Of a stretch of 64,000 nt of DNA, positions 37,106 through 49,648 are shown one piece after another; the first letter of the stretch is position 1, and each line of letters begins with the position of its first letter. The position numbers were made by a program, and so were the translations under genes. The notes below the pieces were generated by a model. That model saw only the letters and a program-made list of their open reading frames with translations. It made no database searches and was not told the DNA's origin. Source of the stretch: Panicum virgatum (Eukaryota; Streptophyta; Magnoliopsida; Poales; Poaceae); contig NC_053146.1 in the NCBI RefSeq assembly GCF_016808335.1, positions 30,357,495-30,421,494 of the forward strand, given 5' to 3'.

Positions 37106-38347
37106 ATGTCGACAGAACAAAAAGACATTGGAGACAGTGCAATGGGTGATGGTGAGAAAGCTTGTCCGTGTTGCCACTTCTATGGCGTTCCTTGTCGTCA
37201 AGTTCGTGCAACTGAAGATGAAACCACGACTAGGAGGAACCAGAGGTTGTTCTCCGGTATAAAGAGAAAGAGGTCTCATCAAGAGCAGCTGACAGAGGAT
37301 TCCCTTTTCCTCGACGGTCCATCGGTCGATGAGCTACAGACTATCCAGAAGAGAAAGGATCCTGAGTGCTCTAGAGATACACAGGTCAAGAACCAAGCAC
37401 TCTATGATTATGTTGATGGGTTGACTATCACTATGAAGGTGATTCAGCCACGGAGTCACAAGGAGTCCAAAGAGCAAGCAGCAGAAATAATGCAAGATGT
37501 GATGTTAAGTTCACAGGGAGGTCAACCAAGTGGCGCCTTTCACCTCCGCCGCTTGTGCTACCAATGCAGGCAAGAAGGTCATTATGCCAAAAGTTGTCCT
37601 CAGAATCAGCTATCACCAGTAACACCCGTCCAGAACCTTTCACCAATCCTGCATACCAGTGGTGACGAGGCCCACCTTAGTTCTGGGAACTGCTCCAAGC
37701 AGGATACTCAGAGTGATCAGGATCAGCGGCAGGTTATACCAGTGTGCAGTAATCGTACAAAACGTGAGCAATCCAAGAGAGGACCAAAAGAATACCTCCA
37801 GGGTAGAGTACCCCATGTGTCAGCAGAAACCATTCGAGATGATAGTCTAGTCATCCTTGGTATGCTTCTAGTTAACTCATATCCAGTTATGGTGCTTTTC
37901 GATACTGGTGCTACGCATTCCTTTATTGCACAGTCTTTTGTCGAGCATCATGGTATTCGTACTAACACATTAAAGAAGTGCATGTTAGTATCTTCACCTG
38001 GAGGACAATTGAGGTCTCATATCTCATGCCCCAGAGTCAGTGTTTCCATAGGGAGAGTAAAGTTCAGTGCAAACCTGATGGTGATAGACACCAAGGGTAT
38101 TGATGTGATTCTGGGAATGGATACTCTTGCCAAGTGGGGAGTCAGAATTGATTGTGCTCAGCGGTCAGTTCACTTGTTAGCATCTAATGGCCAAGAGGTG
38201 ACAGTCTGTGCTATAGAGCCTTCTGGTTTTCTTCATCAGATGGAGGCTAGACCCACGGATGGTATTCGCGTGGTGTCTGAATTCTCGGATGTCTTCTTGG
38301 AAGACTTGCCAGAAGAAGGAAGAAGAGTCGATGAAGACATATCCTAA
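37106..38347 (+). CDS. Zinc-knuckle/protease protein of E1 unit 1 (413 aa, intact)
   Basis: The intact frame starts at a true ATG. Residues 1-140 are unlike the E0 gag; they contain CPCCHFYGVPC (residues 20-30) and a basic KRKR stretch. A CCHC knuckle reads CYQCRQEGHYAKSC (about residues 152-165). From residue ~250 it is homologous to E0: the protease active site [11 protein letters not shown], then VSSPGGQLRSHIS and [20 protein letters not shown]. After SEFSDVFLEDLPE the sequence jumps to the last bases of pol in another frame and stops. There is no capsid domain, RT or integrase. It could be a partial Gag-Pro used in trans, or a by-product of a chimeric element. Confidence 0.75.
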   Translation: MSTEQKDIGDSAMGDGEKACPCCHFYGVPCRQVRATEDETTTRRNQRLFSGIKRKRSHQEQLTEDSLFLDGPSVDELQTIQKRKDPECSRDTQVKNQALYDYVDGLTITMKVIQPRSHKESKEQAAEIMQDVMLSSQGGQPSGAFHLRRLCYQCRQEGHYAKSCPQNQLSPVTPVQNLSPILHTSGDEAHLSSGNCSKQDTQSDQDQRQVIPVCSNRTKREQSKRGPKEYLQGRVPHVSAETIRDDSLVILGMLLVNSYPVMVLFDTGATHSFIAQSFVEHHGIRTNTLKKCMLVSSPGGQLRSHISCPRVSVSIGRVKFSANLMVIDTKGIDVILGMDTLAKWGVRIDCAQRSVHLLASNGQEVTVCAIEPSGFLHQMEARPTDGIRVVSEFSDVFLEDLPEEGRRVDEDIS

Positions 38348-38390
38348 TCTCTTTGCTAGCCAGCCCAGAATCTCGGGACGAGATTCCTGT

Positions 38391-38402
38391 AAGGGGGTAG
38401 GA
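38391..38402 (+). promoter_or_regulatory. Polypurine tract of E1 unit 1
   Basis: AAGGGGGTAGGA, two bases before LTR 2. The same tract precedes LTR 3 at 43919-43930. Confidence 0.8.
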
Positions 38403-38404
38403 TT

Positions 38405-41400
38405 TGTAACACCCTAATTTAAATTTCAGCTTTAATAATAAATTAATTGGATTTATTTATCTTTCTAGGACTTAATTTGCTTAGCCTTGCATTTATAACT
38501 CATTTTTGCTTCATAAAGTAATTAAAAATTTATCTTAGGTTCAACTTATTGGTGCATTCATGCTGGTGCATGGCTTTCACTTTGTTTGAGTGTTAGGGTT
38601 GGATTCAAATTCAAGTTTGAATTCAAATTAGTTTGAGTGTGTTGGAAAAGAAAAGAGAAAGAAAACGAGAAAACCCAGAAACCGAACCCAATCTAGTCAG
38701 CCCACCAAAACCCGAAGCGGGCCAGCCTTTCTCCTCTATTCCTTTTCCCCGCAGCCCAATCTCGCGCTTCAGCCCGATCCGGCCCAACCTTTCTCCCTTT
38801 TCCTCAGCCCAGCGCGGGCCCGTTCTCTCCCCTGCGGCCCACAGCAGCTCGTGCCTGGCCCAGTCCAGCGCTCCGCTCCCCCCCCCCCCCGCGGCCCGCT
38901 CGCCCCGCTCCCACGCTCCCAGGCCAGCTCTCAGCCGCGTTTCCCTCCCCGTGACTGACAAGCCGGCCCAGTCCAGCCAGCGACCCCCGCTCCACCCCGC
39001 ACAAGCACAGCGCCCCGCTGACCCACCTGCCCCACCTGGCAGCCTCGTCACCTTCCCCTCTCCACTGCGCCAACGAAACCCGATTTTCTCGCCGGAGATC
39101 GCGCCGCGCCCTCCACGGTGCGCATCCCCAGGATCCCCGCCGGCCTCCTTCAATTGGCCCCGCATCCCTGCGCCCCCTTCATTCCATCACGCCGCCTCCC
39201 CCGAGCCTGCCCGTGGAGTCCAGAGGCGCGGAGAACTGCTGCTTCGACCCACCCACGGCCACCGCTAGCATCCCGCCGCCGGTCAACGACGTCGGCCCCC
39301 CTGCGCCGCAATCAGTCCACCGCAAATCCTCGGTAAGAACCCTGGATCCCCGAGCTTTCTTTTGCGCTAAGCCTTTTAGGCCTGTAGGCCACTCCGTCGT
39401 CCGGGCGCCACTCGCCGACGCCCCGCCGCCGTAGCTCCGCTGTGGCGGCTCTGCAACACCCCACAGCACCGCACGACCCCTGGACCGGTTTGCCCGCACC
39501 TTGCACAAACTCCCTAGCCCTTTTGTACTAGAACCCGAGCCCCAGAACCATGAAGCACCCGGCGCCGGCGAGTCTCCGGTGCCCTAGAGCCGCCGCCGCA
39601 GCCGCTTTCGCGCCCCGGGCCCTGCCGTGCCTAGATGACGCGTCAGGTGGTTTACGCATGGCGTGACGAAAACTCCCTGACCCAAGCTCGGGTCAGATTG
39701 ACCCCGGAGTGGCGGTCTTGGCCATGTCCGGCGAGCTTTTCCCCACGCGCCGCCGCGGGACCTCTGTCCCGGCGAGTCCCCGCCGCCGCACCGCGCCCAA
39801 TCTCCCTGGGCCGCCCGATCCTAGACGCACTGACCGAGATTAGATCGGGGTACCGCCTCGTCCTGGGCCGCGTGATCGCGATCCAGCGGCTTGGATCCAC
39901 TGCGTACCGGTTCGGCCTTGGAATTTTGTTAAAGAGACCCCGTCCTTTCTGACTATCAACCCGCAGTCCTTGCCTGTGTAAACATATTTACAGATCAGCC
40001 CAAATTTTTACACGGGACCCCCTAACCTTTCCAGATTTCAAACCCGCGGTCCAGCACCTGGTCTTTTGCACGTTGGCCCTCATATCTAATATTTAATTAT
40101 GTTTAGGCCCTCGGTTTTTGCAGAAAACCCCCTGGAACTTAGTTTTTATTACAAATAAGCCCTGAACCTTGTTTTTAGCCTAGATTATGTGTTTTAGCTC
40201 CGTTTTTAGCGTTCTTTATATCCACGCGATCGTTGTAACACATAGAATAGTTCTAGACTAGTTTTGTCCACTGTTTTCATGTATTGTTGTATTGTTTCTT
40301 AGTTTTTGCTATTGTTTGCATGTATGTATATGTTGTGGACTTGTTTTGGCCATGTGTTCGTGAGTAGACGCTGATCCATCTGAGGAGCCCCCGTACCAGT
40401 ACCCGGAGCAGCCGTCTTCCGAGCACTTTGAGCAGCAGCAGGAGCAGTACGAGGAAGGCAAGTGTAACATGAACAACCTATCATTTTTAAATACAATTTC
40501 ATACTGCATTTTAATACTGTATGCCTGTAAGGACTTTCCTAGCCACTTTATATCCTTTATATATATCCTTTGGGTTGCATTTTGGTTAGTTGTGCCAGGT
40601 GCCGCGCTATAACACACTCTGGTCCTTTTTAATTAATTTGATTAATGGTTTACTTGAACTTAATTCTGAGAGTGGCCCTCTGTGTGGATGAGTGGCTCAC
40701 GTCTCGTTAAAAGATGGTTTTTGTAGAAACATGGTTTAGGGGGCCAGCACGGTGCTTACTGCCTGGTTGGCGACTCTCCCTAAGGACCGGTTCATAGAGC
40801 GACAACCTGGGACAACAGCGCTACCACAAGACTGGAATGGGACGGTCTTGGCGTAATAATTAGGTCTTTTTGGTTTGGAGTAACTTACCTGCGGGGCAGG
40901 GGCAGTAAGCTTCTATGGCCCTCGTACTGAGTGGCCTCATATGTGCTTGGTCTGCGTACCTGTGTCTTGACGCCCACTAGACCTGCTCCATGGTTGCTGA
41001 TCCACCCTCGCGGTTACTCCTTACTAACGAGATTCTTTGTAAAGGCCTCGTAGTGAGTCGCTAGTCATCTCACCTAAGGAAGTGTGATGGACAACTGGCG
41101 TAGCTCACGACTTGTGGGTAAAGATGTGCAACCTCTGCAGAGTGTAAAACTGGTATACTAGCCGTGCTCACGGTTATGAGCGGCCCAGATCCTCCTTTTG
41201 ATTAGTGGGGTTGTCTCCTTCCGACGAGGGAGGTGCCTCTCGGGGTTACCTTGGTTTGGTGTTGGTTTGGTTCTCAGTAGTAACATGTTTAATTCTGATT
41301 AATTACTATGTAACTGGGTTAATGGTAATTCATCAACTCGTAGTAATTAGTCTTAATAAAATTTTGCCATGACTTAAAAGCTAATGCAGTCAGTCAGCCA

Positions 41401-41817
41401 ACCTAGAGCCTCATAGTTTGTGTTATACTTGTTGAGTACAAGTTGTGTACTCACCCTTGCCTCTTCTCTACTTTTTCCTCTTGGATACTCTACTGCTGCT
41501 CAGTTCCTGCCAACACGAGGGAGTTCGCTCAGCGCTACCAGGACTACTGAGGACTTCTAGGTGTTCGTCTCCCAGTCGACGTCCCTGTGGCGCCCTGCTT
41601 CAGCTTCGGAGAGTCTTTATCGTATTTGTACTTTGCTTCCACTGTATCAGACATTTTTGTCATTAATGTAATAAATAATATTCGTATTCGCTTTATTATA
41701 TCTTATTACATGATATGTGCTGTGATATACTGTTCATTCTGTTGTATATACGTGTGACTTGATCCTGGCACGTATATGATTGCTCGGTTTATGTCCTTTT
41801 ATAAACCGGGTGTTACA
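38405..41817 (+). repeat. LTR 2 (shared middle LTR) of E1
   Basis: A 3413-base LTR, TGTAACACCCTAA to GTGTTACA. It serves as the 3' LTR of unit 1 and the 5' LTR of unit 2. Mini-gene exons are at 40368-40457 and from 41504. An extra T in exon B (GACTACTGAGG) creates a stop at 41548-41550. Confidence 0.9.
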
Positions 41818-41820
41818 GAG

Positions 41821-41833
41821 TGGTATCAGAGCC
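41821..41833 (+). promoter_or_regulatory. tRNA-iMet primer site, E1 unit 2
   Basis: TGGTATCAGAGCC after LTR 2, identical to unit 1. Confidence 0.9.
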
Positions 41834-42632
41834 ATATCGACTGTAGGACGAAGCCTAGATAGAACTGGTCGAGTTTTAGGACTTCTTCTCTCCAATCCTT
41901 GCCTGCTGAAACTATTTTATTATTATACCCCTTGAATTCTATGCCTTTTACCTGTCTTGCCTTGATTTCTCTCTCTGAAGAATAGTTTTTGTAGATTTTG
42001 GCCCGAATCAGTCATCTGACCACCATTGAGTATTAGCTAGGTGACCCTTTTATAATAATACGATAGCACGTTCTGCGACGCGTTGTGTTAGTCGAGTCGT
42101 GTGTTAAACTCGGCTAAGTTGTGAAATTTGTATGCTTGTTATTATGCAAATGTTTGATTTGGATCTTTGGTTGATTGCATAGTTTAGTAGTTAAATTTGT
42201 TTAATGAAAATCAGTTTTAAGTTAAAGTTAAATTAATTAATAAAACGAGTTAGACCGTTGGGGGTAAAACCATCCACTCTATCCTCTCTGCCTTATCCTG
42301 CCTTGGGCTCCTGTCTTGCTTGTTGAGAAAGAAGTGTAGTGTGAAGAGGAGGTGATATCCAGAGCTTCACCGACGAGGACGTCGGTTTCTGTAAGGGGGT
42401 AGGGATGTGACACCCCGGCCTACAGTTAGTACAAGAGAAGTTGAGAATCTCTCAGACGAAACAGAAGAGTTATGCTCTAGTTCCTAGTTCCCTGATTTAT
42501 GTAACACCTATCTGGAGTTTTCAGCAGTAATGCCTGTGCAATGTTGTCTAAATAGGATAGAACCCTAAATAATGGAGTTTTTCTCTCTTCCTTGACCTTA
42601 CCAATCTGTGTTTCCTCTTTGCCCCAGCTCAG
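41834..42632 (+). other. Leader of E1 unit 2
   Basis: Essentially identical to 36307-37105, including the captured PPT and TGTGACACCCCGGCC junction (42406-42420). Confidence 0.7.
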
Positions 42633-43875
42633 ATGTCGACAGAACAAAAAGACATTGGAGACAGTGCAATGGGTGATGGTGAGAAAGCTTGTCCGTGTTG
42701 CCACTTCTATGGCGTTCCTTGTCGTCAAGTTCGTGCAACTGAAGATGAAACCACGACTAGGAGGAACCAGAGGTTGTTCTCCGGTATAAAGAGAAAGAGG
42801 TCTCATCAAGAGCAGCTGACAGAGGATTCCCTTTTCCTCGACGGTCCATCGGTCGATGAGCTACAGACTATCCAGAAGAGAAAGGATCCTGAGTGCTCTA
42901 GAGATACACAGGTCAAGAACCAAGCACTCTATGATTATGTTGATGGGTTGACTATCACTATGAAGGTGATTCAGCCACGGAGTCACAAGGAGTCCAAAGA
43001 GCAAGCAGCAGAAATAATGCAAGATGTGATGTTAAGTTCACAGGGAGGTCAACCAAGTGGCGCCTTTCACCTCCGCCGCTTGTGCTACCAATGCAGGCAA
43101 GAAGGTCATTATGCCAAAAGTTGTCCTCAGAATCAGCTATCACCAGTAACACCCGTCCAGAACCTTTCACCAATCCTGCATACCAGTGGTGACGAGGCCC
43201 ACCTTAGTTCTGGGAACTGCTCCAAGCAGGATACTCAGAGTGATCAGGATCAGCGGCAGGTTATACCAGTGTGCAGTAATCGTACAAAACATGAGCAATC
43301 CAAGAGAGGACCAAAAGAATACCTCCAGGGTAGAGTACCCCATGTGTCAGCAGAAACCATTCGGGATGATAGTCCTAGTCATCCTTGGTATGCTTCTAGT
43401 TAACTCATATCCAGCTATGGTGCTTTTCGATACTGGTGCTACGCATTCCTTTATTGCACAGTCTTTTGTCGAGCATCATGGTATTCGTACTAACACATTA
43501 AAGAAGTGCATGTTAGTATCTTCACCTGGAGGACAATTGAGGTCTCATATCTCATGCCCCAGAGTCAGTGTTTCCATAGGGAGAGTAAAGTTCAGTGCAA
43601 ACCTGATGGTGATAGACACCAAGGGTATTGATGTGATTCTGGGAATGGATACTCTTGCCAAGTGGGGAGTCAGAATTGATTGTGCTCAGCGGTCAGTTCA
43701 CTTGTTAGCATCTAATGGCCAAGAGGTGACAGTCTGTGCTATAGAGCCTTCTGGTTTTCTTCATCAGATGGAGGCTAGACCCACGGATGGTATTCGCGTG
43801 GTGTCTGAATTCTCGGATGTCTTCTTGGAAGACTTGCCAGAAGAAGGAAGAAGAGTCGATGAAGACATATCCTAA
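42633..43875 (+). pseudogene. Zinc-knuckle/protease protein of E1 unit 2, frameshifted
   Basis: Same protein as in unit 1, but one extra C (GATAGTCCTAGTC versus GATAGTCTAGTC, near 43374) shifts the frame just before the protease. The first part ends at 43403 after 256 codons. The protease part continues in another frame to 43875 with an intact DTGATHSF motif. I see three substitutions besides the extra base relative to unit 1. Confidence 0.85.
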
Positions 43876-43932
43876 TCTCTTTGCTAGCCAGCCCAGAATC
43901 TCGGGACGAGATTCCTGTAAGGGGGTAGGATT

Positions 43933-46900
43933 TGTAACACCCTAATTTAAATTTCAGCTTTAATAATAAATTAATTGGATTTATTTATCTTTCTAGGACT
44001 TAATTTGCTTAGCCTTGCATTTATAACTCATTTTTGCTTCATAAAGTAATTAAAAATTTATCTTAGGTTCAACTTATTGGTGCATTCATGCTGGTGCATG
44101 GCTTTCACTTTGTTTGAGTGTTAGGGTTGGATTCAAATTCAAGTTTGAATTCAAATTAGTTTGAGTGTGTTGGAAAAGAAAAGAGAAAGAAAACGAGAAA
44201 ACCCAGAAACCGAACCCAATCTAGTCAGCCCACCAAAACCCGAAGCGGGCCAGCCTTTCTCCTCTATTCCTTTTCCCCGCAGCCCAATCTCGCGCTTAGC
44301 CCGATCCGGCCCAACCTTTCTCCCTTTTCCTCAGCCCAGCGCGGGCCCGTTCTCTCCCCTGCGGCCCACAGCAGCTCGTGCCTGGCCCAGTCCAGCGCTC
44401 CGCTCCCCCCCCCCCGCGGCCCGCTCGCCCCGCTCCCACACTCCCAGGCCAGCTCTCAGCCGCGTTTCCCTCCCCGTGACTGACAAGCCGGCCCAGTCCA
44501 GCCAGCGACCCCCGCTCCACCCCGCACAAGCACAGCGCCCCGCTGACCCACCTGCCCCACCTGGCAGCCTCGTCACCTTCCCCTCTCCACTGCGCCAACG
44601 AAACCCGATTTTCTCGCCGGAGATCGCGCCGCGCCCTCCACGGCGCGCATCCCCAGGATCCCCGCCAGCCTCCTTTAATTGGCCCCGCATCCCTGCGCCC
44701 CCTCATTCCATCACGCCGCCTCCCCCGAGCCTGCCCAGTGGAGTCCAGAGGCGCGGAGAACTGCTGCTTCGACCCACCCACGGCCACCGCTAGCATCCCG
44801 CCGCCGGTCAACGACGTCGGCCCCCCTGCGCCGCAATCAGTCCACCGCAAATCCTCGGTAAGAACCCTGGATCCCCGAGCTTTCTTTTGCGCTAAGCCTT
44901 TTAGGCCGTAGGCCACTCCGTCGTCCGGGCGCCACTCACCGACGCCCCGCCGCCGTAGCTCCGCTGTGGCGGCTCTGCAACACCCCACAGCACCGCACGA
45001 CCCCTGGACCGGTTTGCCCGCACCTTGCACAAACTCCCTGGCCCTTTTGCACTAGAACCCGAGCCCCAGAACCATGAAGCACCCGGCGCCGGCGAGTCTC
45101 CGGTGCCCAGAGCCGCCACCGCAGCCGCTTTCGCGCCCCGGGCCCTGCCGTGCCTAGATGACGCGTCAGGTGGTTTACGCATGGCGTGACGAAACTCCCT
45201 GACCCAAGCTCGGGTCGGATTGACCCCGGAGTGGCGGTCTTGGCCATGTCCGGCGAGCTTTTCCCCACGCGCCGCTGCGGGACCTCTGTCCCGGCGAGTC
45301 CCCGCCGCCGCACCGCGCCCAATCTCCCTGGGCCGCCCGATCCTAGACGCACGACCGAGATTAGATCGGGGTACCGCCTCGTCCTGGGCCGCGTGATCGC
45401 GATCCAGCGGCTTGGATCCACGCGTACCGGTTCGGCCTTGGAATTTTGTTAAAGAGACCCCCTCCTTTCTGACTATCAACCCGCAGTCCTTGCCTGTGTA
45501 AACATATTTACAGATCAGCCCAAATTTTTACACGGGACCCCCTAACCTTTCCAGATTTCAAACCCGCGGTCCAGCACCTGGTCTTTTGCACGCTGGCCCT
45601 CATATCTAATCTTTAATTATGTTTAGGCCCCCGGTTTTTGCAGAAAACCCCCTGGAACTTAGTTTTTATTACAAATAAGCCCCTGAACCTTGTTTTTAGC
45701 CTAGATTATATGTTTTAGCTCCGTTTTTAGCGTTCTTTTTATCCACGCGATCGTTGTAACGCATAGAATAGTTCTAGACTAGTTTTGTCCGCTGTTTTCA
45801 TGTATTGTTGTATTGTTTCTTAGTTTTTGCTATTGTTTGCATGTATGTATATGTTGTGGACTTGTTTTGGCCATGTGTTCGTGAGTAGACGCTGATCCAT
45901 CTGAGGAGCCCCCGTACCAGTACCCGGAGCAGCCGTCTTCTGAGCACTTTGAGCAGCAGCAGGAGCAGTACAAGGAAGGCAAGTGTAACATGAACAACCT
46001 ATCATTTTTAAATACAATTTCATACTGCATTTTAATACTGTACTCCTATAAGGACTTTCCTAGCCACTTTATATCCTTTATATATCCTTTGGGTTGCATT
46101 TTGGTTAGTTGTGCTAGGTGCCGCGCTATAACACACTCTGGTCCTTTTTAATTAATTTGATTAATGGTTTACTTGAACTTAATTCTGAGAGTGGCCCTCT
46201 GTGTGGATGAGTGGCTCACGTCTCGTTAAAAGATGGTTTTTGTAGAAACATGGTTTAGGGGGCCAGCACGGTGCTTACTGCCTGGTTGGCCACTCTCCCT
46301 AAGGACCGGTTCATAGAGCGACAACCTGGGACAACAGCGCTACCACAAGACTGGAATGGGACGGTCTTGGCGTAATAATTAGGTCTTTTTGGTTTGGAGT
46401 AACTTACCTGCGGGGCAGGGGCGGTAAGCTTCTATGGCCCTCGTACTGAGTGGCCTCATCTGTGCTTGGTCTGCGTACCTGTGTCTTGACGCCCACTAGA
46501 CCTGCTCCATGGTTGCTGATCCACCCTCGCGGTTACTCCTTACTAACGAGATTCTTTGTAAAGGCCTCGTAGTGAGTCGCTAGTCATCTCACCTAAGGAA
46601 GTGTGATGGACAACTGGCGTAGCACACGACTTGTGGGTAAAGATGTGCAACCTCTGCAGAGTGTAAAACTGGTATACTAGCCGTGCTCACGGTTATGAGC
46701 GGCCCAGATCCTCCTTTTGATTAGTGGGGTTGTCTCCTTCCGACGAGGGAGGTGCCTCTCGGGGTTACCTTGGTTTGGTGTTGGTTTGGTTCTCAGTAGT
46801 AACATGTTTAATTCTGATTAATTACTATGTAACTAGGTTAATGGTAATTCATCAACTCATAGTAATTAGTCTTAATAAAATTTTGCCAAGACTTAAAAGC

Positions 46901-47336
46901 TAATGCAGTCAGTCAGCCAACCTAGAGCCTCATAGTTTGTGTTATACTTGTTGAGTACAAGTTGTGTACTCACCCTTGCCTCTTCTCTACTTTTTCCTCT
47001 TGGATACTCTACTGCTGCTCAGTTCCTGCCGACACTGAGGGAGTTCGCTCAGCGTTACCAGGACTACGAGGACTTCTAGGCGTTCGTCTCCCAGTCGACG
47101 TCCCTGTGGCGCCCTGCTTCAGCTTCGGAGAGTCTTTATCGTATTTGTACTTCGCTTCCGCTATATCAGACATTTTTGTCATTAATGTAATAAATAACAT
47201 TCGTATTCGCTTTATTATATCTTATTACGTGATATGTGCTGTGATATACTGTTCATTCTGTTGTATATACGTGTGACTTGATCCTGGCACGTATATGATT
47301 GCTCGGTTTATGTCCTTTTATAAACCGGGTGTTACA
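43933..47336 (+). repeat. LTR 3 of E1
   Basis: A 3404-base LTR. Mini-gene exon A is at 45889-45978 and exon B from 47023, where an extra T (GACACTGAGGG) shifts the frame. The right TSD GACGT follows at 47337-47341. It is more different from LTR 1 and LTR 2 than those are from each other. Confidence 0.9.
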
Positions 47337-49612
47337 GACGTCGACTGGGAGACGAACGCCTAGAAGTCCTCGTAGTCCTGGTAGCGCTGAGCGAACTCCC
47401 TTGCGTCGGCAGGAACTGAACAGCAGTAGTGTATCCAAGAGGAAAAAGTAGAGAAGAGGCAAGGGTGAGTACACAACTTGTACTCAACAAGTACAACACA
47501 AACTATGAGGCTCTAGGTTGGCTGACTGACTGCATTAGCTTTTAAGTCTTGGCAAAATTTTATTAAAGCTATTTACTACAAGTTGATGAATTACCATAAA
47601 CCCAGTTACATAGTAATTAATCAAAATTAATCATGTTACTACTGAGAACCAAACCGAAACCACCAAGGTAACCCCGAGAGGCACCCCCTCGTCGGAAGGA
47701 GTTAACCCCACTAATCAAAAGGAGGATCTGGGCCGCTCATGACCGTGAGCACGGCTAGTATACCAGTTTTACACTCTGCAGAGGTTACACATCTTTACCC
47801 ACAAGTCGTGAGCTACGCTAGTTGTTCATCACACTTCCTTAGGTGAGATGACTAGCGACTCACTACGAGGCCGTTACAAAGGACACGTTGGTAAGGTGTA
47901 ACCGCTAAGGAATCAGGCTCCGCAACGATGGTAACCACCTCGAGGGGTACGCAAACCAAGCCTCGTAGCGTTCCAAACTATTCTATGCGTTACAACGATC
48001 GCGTGGATATAAAGAACGCCTAAAATGGAGCTAAAACGCATAATCTAGGCCAAAAACAAGTTCCAGGGACCTATTTGTAAGATAACTGGAGTTCCAGGGG
48101 GGTTTCTGGTTAAAACCGAGGACTAAAACATAATTAAACTATAAATCTGGGGTCTAACTCGCAAAAAGACCTAACCTGGACGGCGGTTCTATATCTAAAA
48201 AGGTCTGGGGGGTCTGTGCAAGATTTTGGGCCAAACTGTAATTATTTTTGAACTAAACAGGACGGCGGGTTGATTTCAAAGAAAGGGAGGGGCTCTTTAG
48301 CAAAGTGGCTAGTCCGAACTATTATCTAATGACTGGGGCCATTGGATCGTGATCTGAGGGCACAAGACGAAGGGATGCGCCGATCTACAGGGGTCCGTTC
48401 GGGCTACGGTCTTGTGCAAAAGCTCAAGCGCAACACATGTAATTCACTGGGGCACTCAGAGAGGCGGTTCGGGGCTGGGTGAGGGGTTCTCGCCGGTGCA
48501 AGGCGGTGCTAGCATCGCCGGCGAGGTCGACTAGGTGCAACAGAGAGCAAAAGGGGCGGGGAACGGGCACGGCGTGATCGTTACCCTCACTCGGGGATGA
48601 TGCCGGCCGTAGAAGTCGACGAGAGGCGGCGCTGGGCAGAAATCGGGGTGGACCGGCGGCGGAGCTCGACGCGGCGGTCGTGGGCGTGGTCGATGCGGTG
48701 GTGCTCCGGTCCTCTGGGCTCCACGGGAAGCCTCGGGGTCGATCTGCGAAGCCGGTGAAGGGGTCAGAGAGGTCCAGTGGTCACCGGAGATGATGGATTG
48801 TGGCGGCGCAAGGACTCACCGGCGTGGAGGTCGCGGCGGCGCTCAGCTCCGAGCAGAGGCAAGGCGGTGGCTAGGGTTGTGGGGCTGTGCTATGGGATAG
48901 GCTGGATGCAGGAGGTCCGCGGGGGTTTAAAGAAGGCGCCGGGGATCTCGGGGAGGCACGCCCGTCGTGATCTCGGCGGGGATTGCGGCGCGGCCGTTGC
49001 AGCGCGGGAAAGGCGGGGGTGGGGTTGACAGGCGGGCCCGCGCTGTCAGCGGCTGGGCGAGCGAGAGCGGGCGATGCGCATCGCGTGGAGGAGTGGGCCA
49101 AAGCGGGTCGAATGCGGGAGCGGCGCTCGAGCGAGGGAGTGGGCTGAGCGGAAGGCGGGGTTGCGTGGTGGAGTGGGCCACGGGGTGTGGGCCGCGTAGG
49201 GAGGTGGCCTGGGCTGCTGCGCGTGAGCAGGCCCGGGAACAGAGAGGGAAGGAAAAGGAGGCAAGCTGGGCTTCTGGGCCGCGGGAAAGGGAGAAGGGGA
49301 GGGATGGGCCGGCCGGGTTTCCTTGGGCTGGGCTTTGGTCTTTCTAGTTCCTTCTTCTTTTTCTATTCTATTTTCCTATTTCTAGCTCTAACTCAAACTC
49401 AAACCAAATGAATTCAAATTTGAATTTGAATTCACTCAAGCACTCAAACAATTAAAACAATGCTCCAGCATGATGCAACAAACATTTTAACCTTATGATA
49501 AAGTTTTAATTACTTAAGGAATAAAAATTAAATTAAATGCAAGACTAGACATAAAAAACCTTAGAAAATTAAATTTATTAATAAATGCTAGAAATTAAAT
49601 TAGGGTGTTACA
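47337..49612 (-). repeat. 3' LTR of E0, proximal piece, with two deletions
   Basis: Continues the LTR interrupted at 32889. Compared with the 5' LTR it lacks about 680 bases near 47970 (the equivalent of 55615-56290, including mini-gene exon A) and about 110 bases near 48387. The GC-rich block is at 48360-49330. The LTR start TGTAACACCC is at 49612 (minus). Confidence 0.9.
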
Positions 49613-49628
49613 GACCCTACCCCCTTAA
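49613..49628 (-). promoter_or_regulatory. Polypurine tract of E0
   Basis: On the minus strand TTAAGGGGGTAGGGTC precedes the 3' LTR. Confidence 0.75.
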
Positions 49629-49648
49629 AGAAATCTCGTCCCCGAGAT

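Larger units (their letters stand above)
32890..47336 (+). mobile_element. Tandem non-autonomous chromovirus-family element E1 (LTR-int-LTR-int-LTR)
   Basis: Three LTRs (32890-36290, 38405-41817, 43933-47336) alternate with two internal regions of about 2.1 kb (36291-38404, 41818-43932). The whole block has one TSD, GACGT, at 32885-32889 and 47337-47341. The internal regions differ at only a few bases. They lack RT, RNase H and integrase: the frame passes from just after protease straight to the end of pol, so E1 depends on relatives such as E0. Confidence 0.9.
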
